In this document: piece after piece, positions 9,309 through 18,254 of the stretch | How positions within the stretch are numbered: the stretch's first letter is position 1 | Layout of the letters: every line of letters starts with the position of its first letter | Source: an uncultured Bacteroides sp. | GTDB lineage: Bacteria > Bacteroidota > Bacteroidia > Bacteroidales > Bacteroidaceae | NCBI GenBank assembly: GCA_947074205.1 | Contig: CAMTOQ010000020.1 | Location: forward strand, 1 to 51,090 | DNA length: 51,090 bases | Direction: 5' to 3' | The notes under the pieces: model-generated | What the model was told of the DNA's origin: nothing | The model's input: only the letters and a program-made list of their open reading frames with translations | Databases searched by the model: none | Program-made: the position numbers and the translations under genes

Positions 9309-10079
9309 TTAGTTGTTTACAAGTAAATCTTTAGCAGGAGAAGCGTAGCCGTACTTCTCCCAAATATCTATTGTTGCTGGTGAGAGCACATAGCTCATAA
9401 ACTTCTTTGCTTCACCGTTGGCAACCGATTGCTTTATCAATATACATGCTTGCTCAATAGGAGTATAAAGAGCTTGGTCCACTATATGGTAAGTACCTTT
9501 TTCAAGCATATCGGGCGACAAGGCTAAAGATAGTGCTACAAAACCAACTTCGGCATTACCGGTATATGCAAACTGTGCAGCTTGAGAGATATTATCAGCC
9601 AATACGATTTTAGGTTTAAGGCCATCATAGAGATTTTGACTTTTTAGCAAAGCGATAGATCGATCACCATAAGGGGCTGTTTCGGGTTTGGCTATAGATA
9701 TCTTCTTAATTAGCGGATTATTTAGAATATCAATACCGCTAGTCAAATCGAGAGTTGTGCTGTAGATAGCTAGCTTTCCAAAGGCATAAGTTCTCATTTC
9801 ACCATAAGTCACACCTTTCTCTTTTAGCTTAAGTGGAAAGTTATTATCAGCTGCCATGAAAAAATCGAATGCTGCACCGTTAATAATTTGCTGAACTAGA
9901 TTTCCTGAACTTCCAAATGTGATATTTACTTTGCTGTTTGGATTTAGCTTCTGGTATTCATCTTTGATTTCTTCTAATACAAATCGAAGATTGGCTGCTG
10001 CTGCAACATTTACTTTCTGAGCACTCAATGAACAAACCATTGTAAGTGCAACTACAATAAAAAACATAGCTCTTTTCAT
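9309..10079 (-). CDS. modA: Molybdate-type periplasmic binding protein (ModA-like)
   Basis: This is the substrate-binding protein of a molybdate/tungstate ABC importer. A signal peptide (MKRAMFFIVVALTMVCSLSAQ) is followed by the ModA core: VAAAANLRFVLEEI, FGSSGNLVQQI, DFFMAADN and TAPYGDRSIALL. The mature part has the usual length of about 235 residues. The start at 10079 has a strong AAAGGAAAAAG ribosome site. Permease (modB) and ATPase (modC) genes are not in the window, so the transporter must be completed from elsewhere. It lies 44 nt behind the porin gene, with a ModE-like regulator upstream, which supports Mo supply for nitrogenase. Other oxyanions are possible substrates. Confidence 0.85.
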   Translation of the reverse strand: MKRAMFFIVVALTMVCSLSAQKVNVAAAANLRFVLEEIKDEYQKLNPNSKVNITFGSSGNLVQQIINGAAFDFFMAADNNFPLKLKEKGVTYGEMRTYAFGKLAIYSTTLDLTSGIDILNNPLIKKISIAKPETAPYGDRSIALLKSQNLYDGLKPKIVLADNISQAAQFAYTGNAEVGFVALSLALSPDMLEKGTYHIVDQALYTPIEQACILIKQSVANGEAKKFMSYVLSPATIDIWEKYGYASPAKDLLVNN

Positions 10080-10123
10080 AATCTTTTTCCTTTTAAAATT
10101 TATACTTTCAGGCTTCATTCTTG

Positions 10124-11434
10124 TTATTTCTTTGTAAGCACTTGCAGGGCTACAGATGGTTTGATAGACATACTTATATATGCCCATTGTGGGGTGCGAA
10201 GAGATTTTCCTTCCAACCCTTTAACAATCTTGAGGTTGTTGTTTGAAAAATAGATACTGTAACCAGCTTCAAGCGTCATCCAAGTGTATGCTTTGTGGGT
10301 CGCTTTAATATCTACTTCACTTCCTAGCTTTTTCCCATTAAGGTTGGCCACTTGAACAGCAGTTTTAAAATAGTGATAATTGCATTCTACATGGGTTTTC
10401 TTTTTGTTGAAATCGAGAAGGATCCCTCCATATAAATCTTGCAGTCCTCTATTACCTGTCGCGTTCCAATAATCCATAGATCCATTAAAGTCATGGTTGC
10501 CACGGAAAAGATGTATGAACCCTCTCTGTATACCGTTGTTAGGGTTCTTATCACCTGAAATATATTCATATCCGGCTGCTATTGAAAGAATAGGTAGTAT
10601 CTTATAAGAGCCGTTTGCAACGAGGTAGTAACTTTTTAGTTTGTCGAACTCTCCTTTATAGATAGTTTTCCCTCTTTGATAATAACCTTCGATGAATAAT
10701 TTTAATGGAATGCAAGAAGGCTCATAATTAATGGTTCCACCCATAGTGAATTGAGTATAATGTTTGTGTTTCTTATAGTTGGCTTTACCTAAAGTAGAAA
10801 TTGTATCTTGTTTGGATAAAGCAACTCCTATTGCACTAATGGTTAAATCATCTGTTATTTTTTTAGAAATCCAGAGCAACTCCATATACCTATATTTCAT
10901 TGTAGGATCATAGTAAGTTTCTTTAGAAATTCCTGAATTGTTGGAGTAAGAGAAACCTGCATCTATCATTAGATCGTTGTCTTTATTGTATTTGAGCATC
11001 ATGATGTCAAATGCATTACCTGTGTTACTCCAATTGGCTGGACTAAAAAGCTTTCTGTTATCGTATTTAAGAGGTTGACGTCCAATCTTGGCTGTGAATC
11101 CTGGATACATTAGTATTTCGCCCCAAGCTTCGTATAAACCTACAGAAGGATTGTCGGCATTATGGGCCGCTTCCCCCCATGTTCTCGAATCTTGTAGTGT
11201 GACCTGCATTTTGATGAGGCTGTTTGAGAAGTTTGCTCCGAACCTTGTTCTTTGCTGTACAAAGAAACCTCCTTCATCATCAGTGGTAATTGGTAGACCA
11301 TATCCGTCACGATATTCAGCTCGTGGCCGAATTTCACCGAAAATGGTTAAGTTTTGCGCTTCTGTCGCCCCATAGAGCGAAAATAATAGTAGTGTTGAAA
11401 ACAATCTTGCCTTTGAAAATAATACTTTTCTCAT
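10124..11434 (-). CDS. Outer-membrane beta-barrel protein, alginate-export/porin type
   Basis: A 436-residue protein with a signal peptide (cleavage near GATEAQ), then repeated amphipathic beta-strand sequence with many aromatics, resembling Bacteroidetes alginate_exp-type porins (RPRAEYRDG, FVQQRTRFGANFS, IGRQPLKYDNRKLFSPANWSN in blocks). The C-terminus (ISMSIKPSVALQVLTKK) fits a last beta-strand only loosely. It is the first gene of a unit with modA, and the promoter region holds two ModE-like palindromes. I infer a role in bringing molybdate across the outer membrane; the sequence alone does not show substrate. Confidence 0.75.
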   Translation of the reverse strand: MRKVLFSKARLFSTLLLFSLYGATEAQNLTIFGEIRPRAEYRDGYGLPITTDDEGGFFVQQRTRFGANFSNSLIKMQVTLQDSRTWGEAAHNADNPSVGLYEAWGEILMYPGFTAKIGRQPLKYDNRKLFSPANWSNTGNAFDIMMLKYNKDNDLMIDAGFSYSNNSGISKETYYDPTMKYRYMELLWISKKITDDLTISAIGVALSKQDTISTLGKANYKKHKHYTQFTMGGTINYEPSCIPLKLFIEGYYQRGKTIYKGEFDKLKSYYLVANGSYKILPILSIAAGYEYISGDKNPNNGIQRGFIHLFRGNHDFNGSMDYWNATGNRGLQDLYGGILLDFNKKKTHVECNYHYFKTAVQVANLNGKKLGSEVDIKATHKAYTWMTLEAGYSIYFSNNNLKIVKGLEGKSLRTPQWAYISMSIKPSVALQVLTKK

Positions 11435-11465
11435 AATGATATAATTTAAATTTTCAATTAGAATA

Positions 11466-11488
11466 CGTTATTTCTTTTTGAGATAACG
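11466..11488. promoter_or_regulatory. ModE-like operator, perfect half-sites
   Basis: CGTTAT, 11 nt, ATAACG: a 23-bp palindrome 31-54 nt upstream of the porin ATG. The half-sites are those I recall for the E. coli ModE operator (CGTTAT ... ATAACG, about 24 bp). It is well placed to repress the porin-modA unit when Mo is plentiful. Confidence 0.65.
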
Positions 11489-11563
11489 ATGTGTAAAAAA
11501 AGAGATGCTATACAATTGCTAGAGATTTAGTTGAAAAAATATGTATAGAATCAATATTGTGTT

Positions 11564-11586
11564 CGTTATATGATATTAGTATATCG
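11564..11586. promoter_or_regulatory. Second ModE-like operator, imperfect
   Basis: CGTTATA, 9 nt, TATATCG: the same 23-bp length as the site at 11466, with one mismatch in the half-sites. It sits just downstream of the ModE-like gene and about 130-150 nt upstream of the porin start. Confidence 0.45.
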
Positions 11587-11599
11587 GTTTGCAAAAAAA

Positions 11600-11950
11600 C
11601 TAAAGAAGACATGTTTGCATATCTTCGTTCATTTCGTCCATTGCCTTTTTAAAAAGCTTTAGTTTGTGCTCAAATAGTTTAATTACGTTTTTCCCATATT
11701 TGCTAACTATGCATCCTCCTCCGCCATTGCCACCTTTTTGTCTCACGACAATTGGTATTGGTGATATTTTATTCATTTGATCAATAAGATTCCAAGCTTG
11801 CTGGTAGGGTATTCCTTTTGCTTTTGCTGCAGCATTAATTGAGCCTTCTTTTTCAATAAGCTTTAAAAGTGAGAAGTGAGAAAGAGTCATGAATATTTCT
11901 TCCCCTTTATAAATTGCAATCGCTCCATTTATAGAAAACTCATTTGTCAT
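11600..11950 (-). CDS. ModE-like winged-helix regulator without a molybdate-binding domain
   Basis: A 116-residue protein matching the N-terminal DNA-binding domain of ModE. The helix-turn-helix is at about 24-60 (FSLLKLIEKEGSINAAAKAK, then YQQAWNLIDQMN) and the wing is Gly-rich (GGNGGGG, 73-79). The C-terminal Mop/TOBE domains that bind molybdate in E. coli ModE are absent, so how it senses Mo is unknown. The ATG at 11950 follows AAGG. A TTG at 12040 would add a non-homologous leader. It is upstream of and co-oriented with porin-modA, and is probably their regulator. Confidence 0.8.
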   Translation of the reverse strand: MTNEFSINGAIAIYKGEEIFMTLSHFSLLKLIEKEGSINAAAKAKGIPYQQAWNLIDQMNKISPIPIVVRQKGGNGGGGCIVSKYGKNVIKLFEHKLKLFKKAMDEMNEDMQTCLL

Positions 11951-12191
11951 ATACCTTAGTCTTGTGTTGCTATTTCTATTGCTAATAGCGTGCCAAACTT
12001 GTAGTTTGTTGATCGTCAGGCTTGTAACTCTGTTTTGCAAAGTTGTTTAATAACATTTAAGTAGCTATTATTATGTAGGACTACTTATTTGTAGCCTGTC
12101 TATTCGCTTTTAATATTCGCTATGTGGTGTCATAATAACAGCATTGGCAATAATAATAGGTTAAAATGATATTTATATTTCTAAAATGGTG

Positions 12192-12199
12192 TATATTTG
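12192..12199 (+). promoter_or_regulatory. Bacteroidetes -7 promoter element for nifA
   Basis: TATATTTG fits the Bacteroidetes TAnnTTTG box and lies about 30 nt before the nifA ATG. No clear TTTG -33 element is seen at the usual spacing, so the promoter may need an activator. Confidence 0.5.
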
Positions 12200-12229
12200 T
12201 CGCGGGTATTGGTTTAAAACAATAGAATT

Positions 12230-13789
12230 ATGGCTAACATTTGCACAAATCGATTTAAAGGAGATTGTGAGGTTAAAAAAGATCTAAATCTGTTACTACA
12301 GATAAGTAATGAATTGAACGGAAGTGAGCTTAATTTAGATGTAGTTATTTCTTTATTGCAAAAACAACTGAAAGCAGATACTATTATGATTTCAGTACTT
12401 AATAGAAATAAAGAACTAATATATGTAGAAGGAGCTTATGGACTAGAAAAAGTAGACTTGGGTAAAGTCACTTACCGCCTTGGGGAAGGGGTCATTGGGA
12501 AGGTGGTTCAAATGGGTGATATGGTAGTGGTACCTCGCACCTCTACTTCCAAGGATTTTATTAATAAAATAGGTTTACCTTATAAAATAGATAATCTTGA
12601 TGTCTCTTTCCTTTGTATCCCACTGAAAGAAAAAAACGAAATTATTGGAGCTCTCAGTATGCATAAGGTATATCGGGATGCCCCTAACTTTAATGATAAT
12701 ATTAAATTGCTTTCTATTGTGGGCTCTATGATAGCCCGAGCTGTGCGTAGAAGACAGAAGAATCATGAAGCGCTTGATGAACTGCGAAAAGAGAATTCAT
12801 TATTGAAGCAGGCCATCACAGAACGTACTTTTAAGGGAATTGTTGGAAATTCCGGAAAGCTTCAAGAGGTGTTTTCTATGATACAAAGTGTTGCGCCAAC
12901 TCAAACTACTGTTTTGATACGTGGTGAGAGTGGAGTAGGAAAGGAACTTATAGCTGATGCTATACATTATAATAGTAAGCGTATTAAAAAAGCATTTATA
13001 AAGGTCAATTGTGCTGCACTTCCTGATAATCTTATTGAGAGTGAGTTGTTTGGCTATGAGAAGGGAGCTTTTACCGGAGCAACAACGCAGCGCATAGGAC
13101 GTTTCGAGGCGGCCAATGGCGGTACAATATTTCTTGACGAGTTTGGAGACGTACCCTTGTCCACGCAAGTAAAGCTATTACGTGTTTTGCAAGAGCGACA
13201 GATAGAGCGAATCGGAGGTAATAAGACTATCAATATTGACGTAAGAGTAATTTGTGCTACCAATAAAGATCTTGAAAAAATGATTGTTGAAGGTACATTT
13301 CGTGAAGATTTGTATTACCGAATCAATGTGTTCCCTATTTATACACCGCCTTTGCGTGAAAGGCTTCATGATATCCCAACACTGGTTAATTATTTTATCG
13401 AGAAATTTAATAAGCAGAATAATCGTACTATCAAAAGAATTACCTCTTCTGCTATAGATTCATTGATGGTCTATCATTGGCCTGGCAATATTCGTGAACT
13501 AGAGAATTGTATTGAGCGCTGCTGTATACTGTCTACTGATGATGTGATACATACACATAATTTACCGCCTACTATTCAGTCTGCGTTGTCCAGCAATACC
13601 GAGCATAAAGGTACGCTTGAAGTTATACTCGCTAAATTAGAGAAACAGATTATTCATGATACAATGATTGCTTCAAAGGGGAATATTGTGAAAGCTGCAA
13701 CAATGTTAGGCGTTACAGAAAGAATGATGGGGCTTAGGATTAAGAAATATGAGATAGATCCCAAAAAATTCAAATTAATAGAGAAATAG
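12230..13789 (+). CDS. nifA: NifA-type sigma-54-dependent activator
   Basis: An enhancer-binding protein that opens sigma-54 promoters, very probably the activator of the nif operon. Domains: N-terminal GAF (about 30-170); AAA+ (about 203-435) with Walker A GESGVGKE (232-239), the sigma-54 contact loop GAFTGA (279-284) and Walker B FLDEFG (301-306); and a C-terminal Fis-type helix-turn-helix (about 483-507). The oxygen-sensing CX4C pair between domains of rhizobial NifA is not present, although C427, C431 and C432 cluster at the end of the AAA+ domain. It is divergent from the porin/modA/modE unit and heads an operon with two small genes. Confidence 0.9.
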   Translation: MANICTNRFKGDCEVKKDLNLLLQISNELNGSELNLDVVISLLQKQLKADTIMISVLNRNKELIYVEGAYGLEKVDLGKVTYRLGEGVIGKVVQMGDMVVVPRTSTSKDFINKIGLPYKIDNLDVSFLCIPLKEKNEIIGALSMHKVYRDAPNFNDNIKLLSIVGSMIARAVRRRQKNHEALDELRKENSLLKQAITERTFKGIVGNSGKLQEVFSMIQSVAPTQTTVLIRGESGVGKELIADAIHYNSKRIKKAFIKVNCAALPDNLIESELFGYEKGAFTGATTQRIGRFEAANGGTIFLDEFGDVPLSTQVKLLRVLQERQIERIGGNKTINIDVRVICATNKDLEKMIVEGTFREDLYYRINVFPIYTPPLRERLHDIPTLVNYFIEKFNKQNNRTIKRITSSAIDSLMVYHWPGNIRELENCIERCCILSTDDVIHTHNLPPTIQSALSSNTEHKGTLEVILAKLEKQIIHDTMIASKGNIVKAATMLGVTERMMGLRIKKYEIDPKKFKLIEK

Positions 13790-13817
13790 GAATAATAACT
13801 TCTAAATAAATACCGCT

Positions 13818-14306
13818 ATGGCTTTATTTGTAAATACCCACTCAGAGTTATTTGTTAATTGCGATTTTACTGATGTGTATCATTGCACTCGCTTGTGTGA
13901 GTTAGTAAATATGTATATAGCTGACCCTAAAGGAGGAGGCAATAAACTTCTAGATAGACAGAAACTTCATCTTCTTGATGGATTGGAAACTAGCCCAAAT
14001 GCTGTTGTGCTTTTCCTTCAGGTAGAAGATCAAATTATCGGCTATACAGTAGCTTTCATTAATTTCTCTACTTTTAAAGCAGCTCCAATGTTGAATATTC
14101 ATGACTTCTTTATAGAGTATTCATTTAGAGGTAAAGGTTATGGGAGGATGATGCTTAGGAAAATCGTTAGCATCGCATCTGAAAGAAACTGTGCTAAAGT
14201 TACCCTTGAAGTTAGAAAAGATAATCAAATAGCACAATTGCTATATTTCTCAGAAGATTTCTCTCCGACTTTACCTGAGATGTTGTTTTGGGTAAAGGAA
14301 CTGTAG
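13818..14306 (+). CDS. GNAT-family N-acetyltransferase in the nifA operon
   Basis: A 162-residue GNAT protein. The acetyl-CoA-binding loop is R104-GKGYG (FRGKGYGRMM), preceded by the beta-strand NIHDFFIE typical of motif A. The substrate is unknown. It starts 28 nt after nifA and is followed 29 nt later by a small HEPN-like gene, so all three are probably cotranscribed. It may modify a protein of nitrogen metabolism, but that is only inferred from position. Confidence 0.8.
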   Translation: MALFVNTHSELFVNCDFTDVYHCTRLCELVNMYIADPKGGGNKLLDRQKLHLLDGLETSPNAVVLFLQVEDQIIGYTVAFINFSTFKAAPMLNIHDFFIEYSFRGKGYGRMMLRKIVSIASERNCAKVTLEVRKDNQIAQLLYFSEDFSPTLPEMLFWVKEL

Positions 14307-14335
14307 TTATTTAATTCTCCTAGATCAGATTATTT

Positions 14336-14740
14336 ATGGAATTGTTTACCTGGAAAAAACAGAGTGATGATTTATACAAAGATGGCGCTGGCTATTTGAA
14401 AACTCTAGAAAAGCACTTGAATCAACCAAGCCGCTTTGATAACAACTTACTATTCAACATCTCTATTATGAGTTTTGAGAAATTATTTGCAGCTTTATTG
14501 GCATATTATGAAACCGAGGCTATTCATCATACACCAGTTTCTATGTATAGAGAAGCTAATACCTATGATAAGGGGTTGACACCCGAAATGATGGATACTG
14601 CGCGTCTTATACAAAGCTTTGAGTCAATTTGTTCGTTTGATAGTAAGGGCTATACTACTCCTACTGATGAAGAATTAAGAACGATTATTACTGGATTGAT
14701 ATCTATAAAAGAATATGTTGGGGGCGTTCTCAATCCATAA
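14336..14740 (+). CDS. Small all-helical protein, HEPN-like, unknown function
   Basis: A 134-residue, predicted all-alpha protein. The central FDNNLLFNISIMSFEKLFAA and the later LIQSFESICSF resemble the helical core of HEPN-type proteins, but I do not see a clear RX4-6H nuclease motif. It is the last gene of the nifA operon, with no signal peptide or membrane segment. The HEPN assignment is tentative. Confidence 0.6.
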   Translation: MELFTWKKQSDDLYKDGAGYLKTLEKHLNQPSRFDNNLLFNISIMSFEKLFAALLAYYETEAIHHTPVSMYREANTYDKGLTPEMMDTARLIQSFESICSFDSKGYTTPTDEELRTIITGLISIKEYVGGVLNP

Positions 14741-14833
14741 ACATATAAATGCGAAATAATAATTGTTGTGTTATAGTATATTAATTTTAGTGTATTTGAT
14801 TGTATTTCTCTTTTTTCGTTGAGTGCCTTATAC

Positions 14834-14841
14834 TAATTTTG
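14834..14841 (+). promoter_or_regulatory. -7 box directly before the Cys-rich gene (copy 1)
   Basis: TAATTTTG fits TAnnTTTG and ends 6 nt before the ATG at 14848. With a start point 4-7 nt after this box, the transcript would begin at or next to the start codon. The second cassette has the same layout (18243). Confidence 0.5.
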
Positions 14842-14847
14842 CATTAG

Positions 14848-15327
14848 ATGAGTAAGTTTTTAAACATATGCGCATTTCTGCTTATTGCTATAATCTTAAC
14901 TGGGGCTGTAGGAATAAACATTTTGAGCTATTGCTGTAACCATAAAGAGGTTAGTATGTTGCTAGCCAATGATCGTTGCTGCAGTGGAGAATCTCATCTG
15001 CATACATCTCAGTGTGACTCATCTTGTCAATGTTGGGCATCATCTGATGAAGGGCACAAGTGTGCGTCCTCTGCTATGAATTCTCTAGATGAGCATGAAG
15101 CTGTTGTGTATTCAAATTGCGTTACTAGTAGTTATCTCCATCTTACCCCTGTTAAGATTACCGAGTTTGTTTTTGCTTTATCTCCTCCTATTGCTATTGT
15201 AGTAGAGCTTTTTAATTTTGTACCTCTATCTAATTATAATTTCTCCTCTGAATACGTTGCTTATATTCCGCCTCCTCACAGTACTGGGCGTGTAGTATTG
15301 GCAAAACACAGTACTTTTCTGATTTAA
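14848..15327 (+). CDS. Cys-rich single-pass membrane protein of metal cassette, copy 1
   Basis: A 159-residue protein with an N-terminal hydrophobic segment (FLLIAIILTGAVGINIL), then Cys motifs SYCC, DRCC and a C/H-rich stretch (HTSQCDSSCQCW, HKCASS), and a C-terminal Pro pair (PPPHSTGRVVLAK). This layout resembles the small Bacteroidetes proteins called HYC_CC_PP family, which often sit next to TonB receptors; that naming is from memory. The Cys/His content suggests metal binding outside the cytoplasm, possibly copper. It is the first gene of a three-gene cassette and probably has a leaderless or very short-leader transcript. Confidence 0.75.
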   Translation: MSKFLNICAFLLIAIILTGAVGINILSYCCNHKEVSMLLANDRCCSGESHLHTSQCDSSCQCWASSDEGHKCASSAMNSLDEHEAVVYSNCVTSSYLHLTPVKITEFVFALSPPIAIVVELFNFVPLSNYNFSSEYVAYIPPPHSTGRVVLAKHSTFLI

Positions 15328-15329
15328 AT

Positions 15330-15412
15330 TTATTCCTTTATTACAGATGTAATTGGGGTTTATGCTAGCGCAATAAACCTCGGCTAATATGCATTTATAA
15401 ATCAAGGAATAA
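15330..15412 (+). ncRNA. Candidate cis-acting RNA that hides the receptor's RBS, copy 1
   Basis: TTATTCCTT (15330-15338), right after the stop of the Cys-rich gene, is the exact complement of AAGGAATAA (15404-15412), which contains the AAGGA ribosome site of the TonB receptor (ATG 15418). Between them a 9-bp inner stem forms (15355-15363 with 15373-15381, one wobble). The same architecture, with a different inner-stem sequence, occurs in copy 2. Confidence 0.55.
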
Positions 15413-15417
15413 GAAAT

Positions 15418-17637
15418 ATGAAAATTAAAAATATACTTATTGTCGCAATTGCGTTTGCGATAACCTCTTTTACCTATGCCCAAGGTACTTTAAAGGGCAA
15501 AGTTGTTGACGCTGATGGAGAGCCAATTATAGGAGCTAATCTGCTATGGGAAGATACCTCCATAGGTGGCGTTACCAATATAGATGGACAGTTCAGTATA
15601 GAACTAGCAACCTCTACAAATCAGCTTATTGCTAGCTATATAGGCCATACTTCCGAGAAAGTAGCTATTGATAATCCCGCAGAATTCGTAACAATAGTAC
15701 TTCAAGGTGAATTAGCTCTTGATGAGGTGGTTGTGAGTGCTCGTCGTTCATCAACGCTCAACTCTCGTATGTATCCTTTGCAATCTCAAAAGATTACTTA
15801 TGATGAACTTTGCCGTGCAGCTTGCTGTAATTTGGCGGAGAGTTTTGAAACCAATCCATCTGTAGATGTGTCTTATGCTGACGCAGCAACTGGGGCACGT
15901 CAGATTAAGCTCTTGGGTCTGTCAGGTACTTACGTGCAGATGCTTACAGAACAGGTGCCCAACTTACAAGGAGCAGCTTCGGCCTATGGGCTGAGCTATG
16001 TACCCGGACCCTGGATGGAGGGCATTCAAGTTTCAAAGGGAACATCCTCTGTGAAGAATGGTTATGAAGCATTGACGGGCCAAATTAATATCGACTATAA
16101 GAAGCCACAGACTGCTGATCCCTTGTTTGTGAATCTGTTTGCAGCTCACACTGGCCGTTTAGAAGCAAATGTTGATGGCAATATTGCTATTAACGATAAA
16201 CTATCAACTGGTTTGTTGCTCCATTATTCACGTGAAAAGATGTCGCATGACTCTGACGATGATGGTTTCATGGATATGCCAAAAACTGAGCAATACAATG
16301 TGATGAATAGATGGTATTACAAAAGCAATAACTATATTTTCCAAGTTGCTGCTAACTTTATTCATGAAGACCGAGAAAGTGGCCAAATTGCTCATGGAGA
16401 ACATATAGAAAATCCATATAAAATAGGCATTAACACCGATAGAGCGGTGCTGTTCACAAAGAATGGCTATATCTTTGACCATGATAAGAACACTAATTTG
16501 GCATTAATTCTTTCGGGAACGTATCATAAACAAAATTCCTCTTTTGGTTTGAATAAGTTTGACGTAGAACAGAAAAATATCTATGCCAATTTGATGTTCG
16601 AAACCGAACTGGATTCCAAGAATCGCATCAGTACTGGGGTGAGTATGAATTATGACAACTACAATGAAAAGCTAATAGACCAACGCGTAGAAGGGTTGGA
16701 TAATATTAAGCTAAAGCGAAAGGATCCAATTGCAGGCGCTTATGCGCAATATACTTTCGACTATTATAGCCGTTTTACTCTTTTGGCCGGTGTTCGAGGT
16801 GATTATAGTAGTGATCATGGTTTTTTTGTTACACCGCGCTTACATCTAAAATACGCTCCTTTAGGCGAACTGTTGAATCTACGTGCTTCTGTTGGACGCG
16901 GTTATCGTGTTGCCAATGTGTTGGTTGAGAATAATTATCTATTGGCAAGTAGCCGTAAGATGGTTTTTGAACGTGGATTGGATAATTTTGAATCGGCATG
17001 GAACTACGGTGCAAGTGCGCATTTCACCTTTCCTCTATTTAACAGAGATTTGTCAATAATGTTAGAATATTACTATACCGACTTTGACAAGCAGGTAGTG
17101 GCCAATGTAGAAGATCCTACTCAGGTGGTTTTCTCCAATCTTAAAGGTCGCTCCTATGCACAAAATGCACAGATTGAGATCTCTTATCCACTTTTGAAAG
17201 GCTTTAACGTGACCGGTGCTTATCGTTGGACGGAAGCAAAGACTACTTATGATGGTAAGCTTATGACAAAACCATTGACTAACCGTTACAAGGGCTTGCT
17301 CACCGCTTCGTATCAGACACCTAGTGGTATGTGGCAGTTTGATGCCACCTCTCAGTTCAACGGTGGTGGTCGTATGCCCAATCCCGGAACTGTAGATCCG
17401 CTGTGGAATAGTGATTTCCCATCTTTTATCACTCTTAGTGCTCAAGCTACTTTTAATTATAAAACACTTAGCTTATATGTAGGTGGAGAGAATCTTACAG
17501 GGTATCGTCAGAAAAATCCAATTATTGACGCTGCCAATCCTTGGGGCGATCGTTTTGATGCTACTATGATTTGGGGGCCTGTTCATGGGCCTAAGTTCTA
17601 TGTAGGTATGCGTTGGTCCATTCCTAGAAATAGCTAA
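15418..17637 (+). CDS. TonB-dependent receptor of metal cassette, copy 1
   Basis: A 739-residue outer-membrane receptor. A signal peptide (about 1-21) is followed by a carboxypeptidase-regulatory-like beta-sandwich (about 22-108), a plug (about 110-215) and a 22-strand-type barrel to the end (GPKFYVGMRWSIP). The plug begins with the unusual Cys cluster LCRAACCNLAESFETNPSVD, which I associate with Bacteroidetes receptors linked to HMA proteins. Neighbouring Cys-rich and HMA genes suggest a heavy metal, perhaps copper. The paralogue at 18822 is about four-fifths identical by eye. Confidence 0.88.
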   Translation: MKIKNILIVAIAFAITSFTYAQGTLKGKVVDADGEPIIGANLLWEDTSIGGVTNIDGQFSIELATSTNQLIASYIGHTSEKVAIDNPAEFVTIVLQGELALDEVVVSARRSSTLNSRMYPLQSQKITYDELCRAACCNLAESFETNPSVDVSYADAATGARQIKLLGLSGTYVQMLTEQVPNLQGAASAYGLSYVPGPWMEGIQVSKGTSSVKNGYEALTGQINIDYKKPQTADPLFVNLFAAHTGRLEANVDGNIAINDKLSTGLLLHYSREKMSHDSDDDGFMDMPKTEQYNVMNRWYYKSNNYIFQVAANFIHEDRESGQIAHGEHIENPYKIGINTDRAVLFTKNGYIFDHDKNTNLALILSGTYHKQNSSFGLNKFDVEQKNIYANLMFETELDSKNRISTGVSMNYDNYNEKLIDQRVEGLDNIKLKRKDPIAGAYAQYTFDYYSRFTLLAGVRGDYSSDHGFFVTPRLHLKYAPLGELLNLRASVGRGYRVANVLVENNYLLASSRKMVFERGLDNFESAWNYGASAHFTFPLFNRDLSIMLEYYYTDFDKQVVANVEDPTQVVFSNLKGRSYAQNAQIEISYPLLKGFNVTGAYRWTEAKTTYDGKLMTKPLTNRYKGLLTASYQTPSGMWQFDATSQFNGGGRMPNPGTVDPLWNSDFPSFITLSAQATFNYKTLSLYVGGENLTGYRQKNPIIDAANPWGDRFDATMIWGPVHGPKFYVGMRWSIPRNS

Positions 17638-17689
17638 TTAATCACGAAACAACTAATAATATTGTCAAACTAGAAATTGAATTGAAATT

Positions 17690-18037
17690 ATGAAAACGAT
17701 GAAAAACTTTAAAACTATGATGTTACTGCTTATGGTAACACTATTCTCTTCTACGCTTGTAGCTCAAGAAACTCCGGAGGAGATGACTACTACTTACATG
17801 GTTACACTTGATTGTAAGAGCTGTGTGAAGAAGATTGAAAATCATTTTGGTCCTATGCGTGGTATTAAAAAGGTGAAATGCAGCCTTGAGAACCAAACTG
17901 TGCAAATCACCTATTCTACTAAAAGATGGGACAATGAGAAAATTGTTGCTCAGTTTAAAAAACTAGAATTAGACGCTAAACCGGCAGTAGTTACCGATGC
18001 ACAACAAGCTAAGAAATCTTGTTGTCCGGGACATTAA
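17690..18037 (+). CDS. Secreted heavy-metal-associated (HMA) domain protein, copy 1
   Basis: A 115-residue protein with a signal peptide ending near LVAQ and one HMA fold. The metal-binding CxxC is C42/C45 (LDCKSCVKKIENHF), followed by the typical MRGIKKV and QTVQITYS strands. The C-terminus adds a second Cys pair (KKSCCPGH) that copy 2 lacks. It probably acts as a periplasmic metal carrier for the upstream receptor. Confidence 0.85.
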   Translation: MKTMKNFKTMMLLLMVTLFSSTLVAQETPEEMTTTYMVTLDCKSCVKKIENHFGPMRGIKKVKCSLENQTVQITYSTKRWDNEKIVAQFKKLELDAKPAVVTDAQQAKKSCCPGH

Positions 18038-18081
18038 TTTAGCTCTATAACTGCTTCGTGCACTAGATAGAATATGTTTTT

Positions 18082-18125
18082 AAGGGTTCGCTATATGTAT
18101 GTATGGCGAACCCTTGTCTATTTTT
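18082..18125 (+). terminator. Terminator after metal cassette copy 1
   Basis: AAGGGTTCGC and GCGAACCCTT form a perfect 10-bp stem around a 14-nt loop, followed by GTCTA and six T. It isolates the two cassettes as separate transcription units. Confidence 0.85.
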
Positions 18126-18242
18126 TAGTGCTCTATTAATGGTTTATTTCTAAGTATAAATCTGTTCAATTTATTTTGTTATACTAGCTTAATTAATCCT
18201 ATCACGTTGTGGTTGGTTACTGGATAGTTAAACTTCACTTGC

Positions 18243-18250
18243 TATATTTG
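18243..18250 (+). promoter_or_regulatory. -7 box directly before the Cys-rich gene (copy 2)
   Basis: TATATTTG matches TAnnTTTG exactly and ends 4 nt before the ATG at 18255, which predicts a leaderless or almost leaderless mRNA, as in copy 1. Confidence 0.55.
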
Positions 18251-18254
18251 TAAA

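Noticed and set aside
15319..15412. The receptor leader hairpin as a transcription terminator
   Set aside because: Neither copy has a T-run after the stem, and the right arm carries the ribosome site just before the ATG, which fits translational control better.
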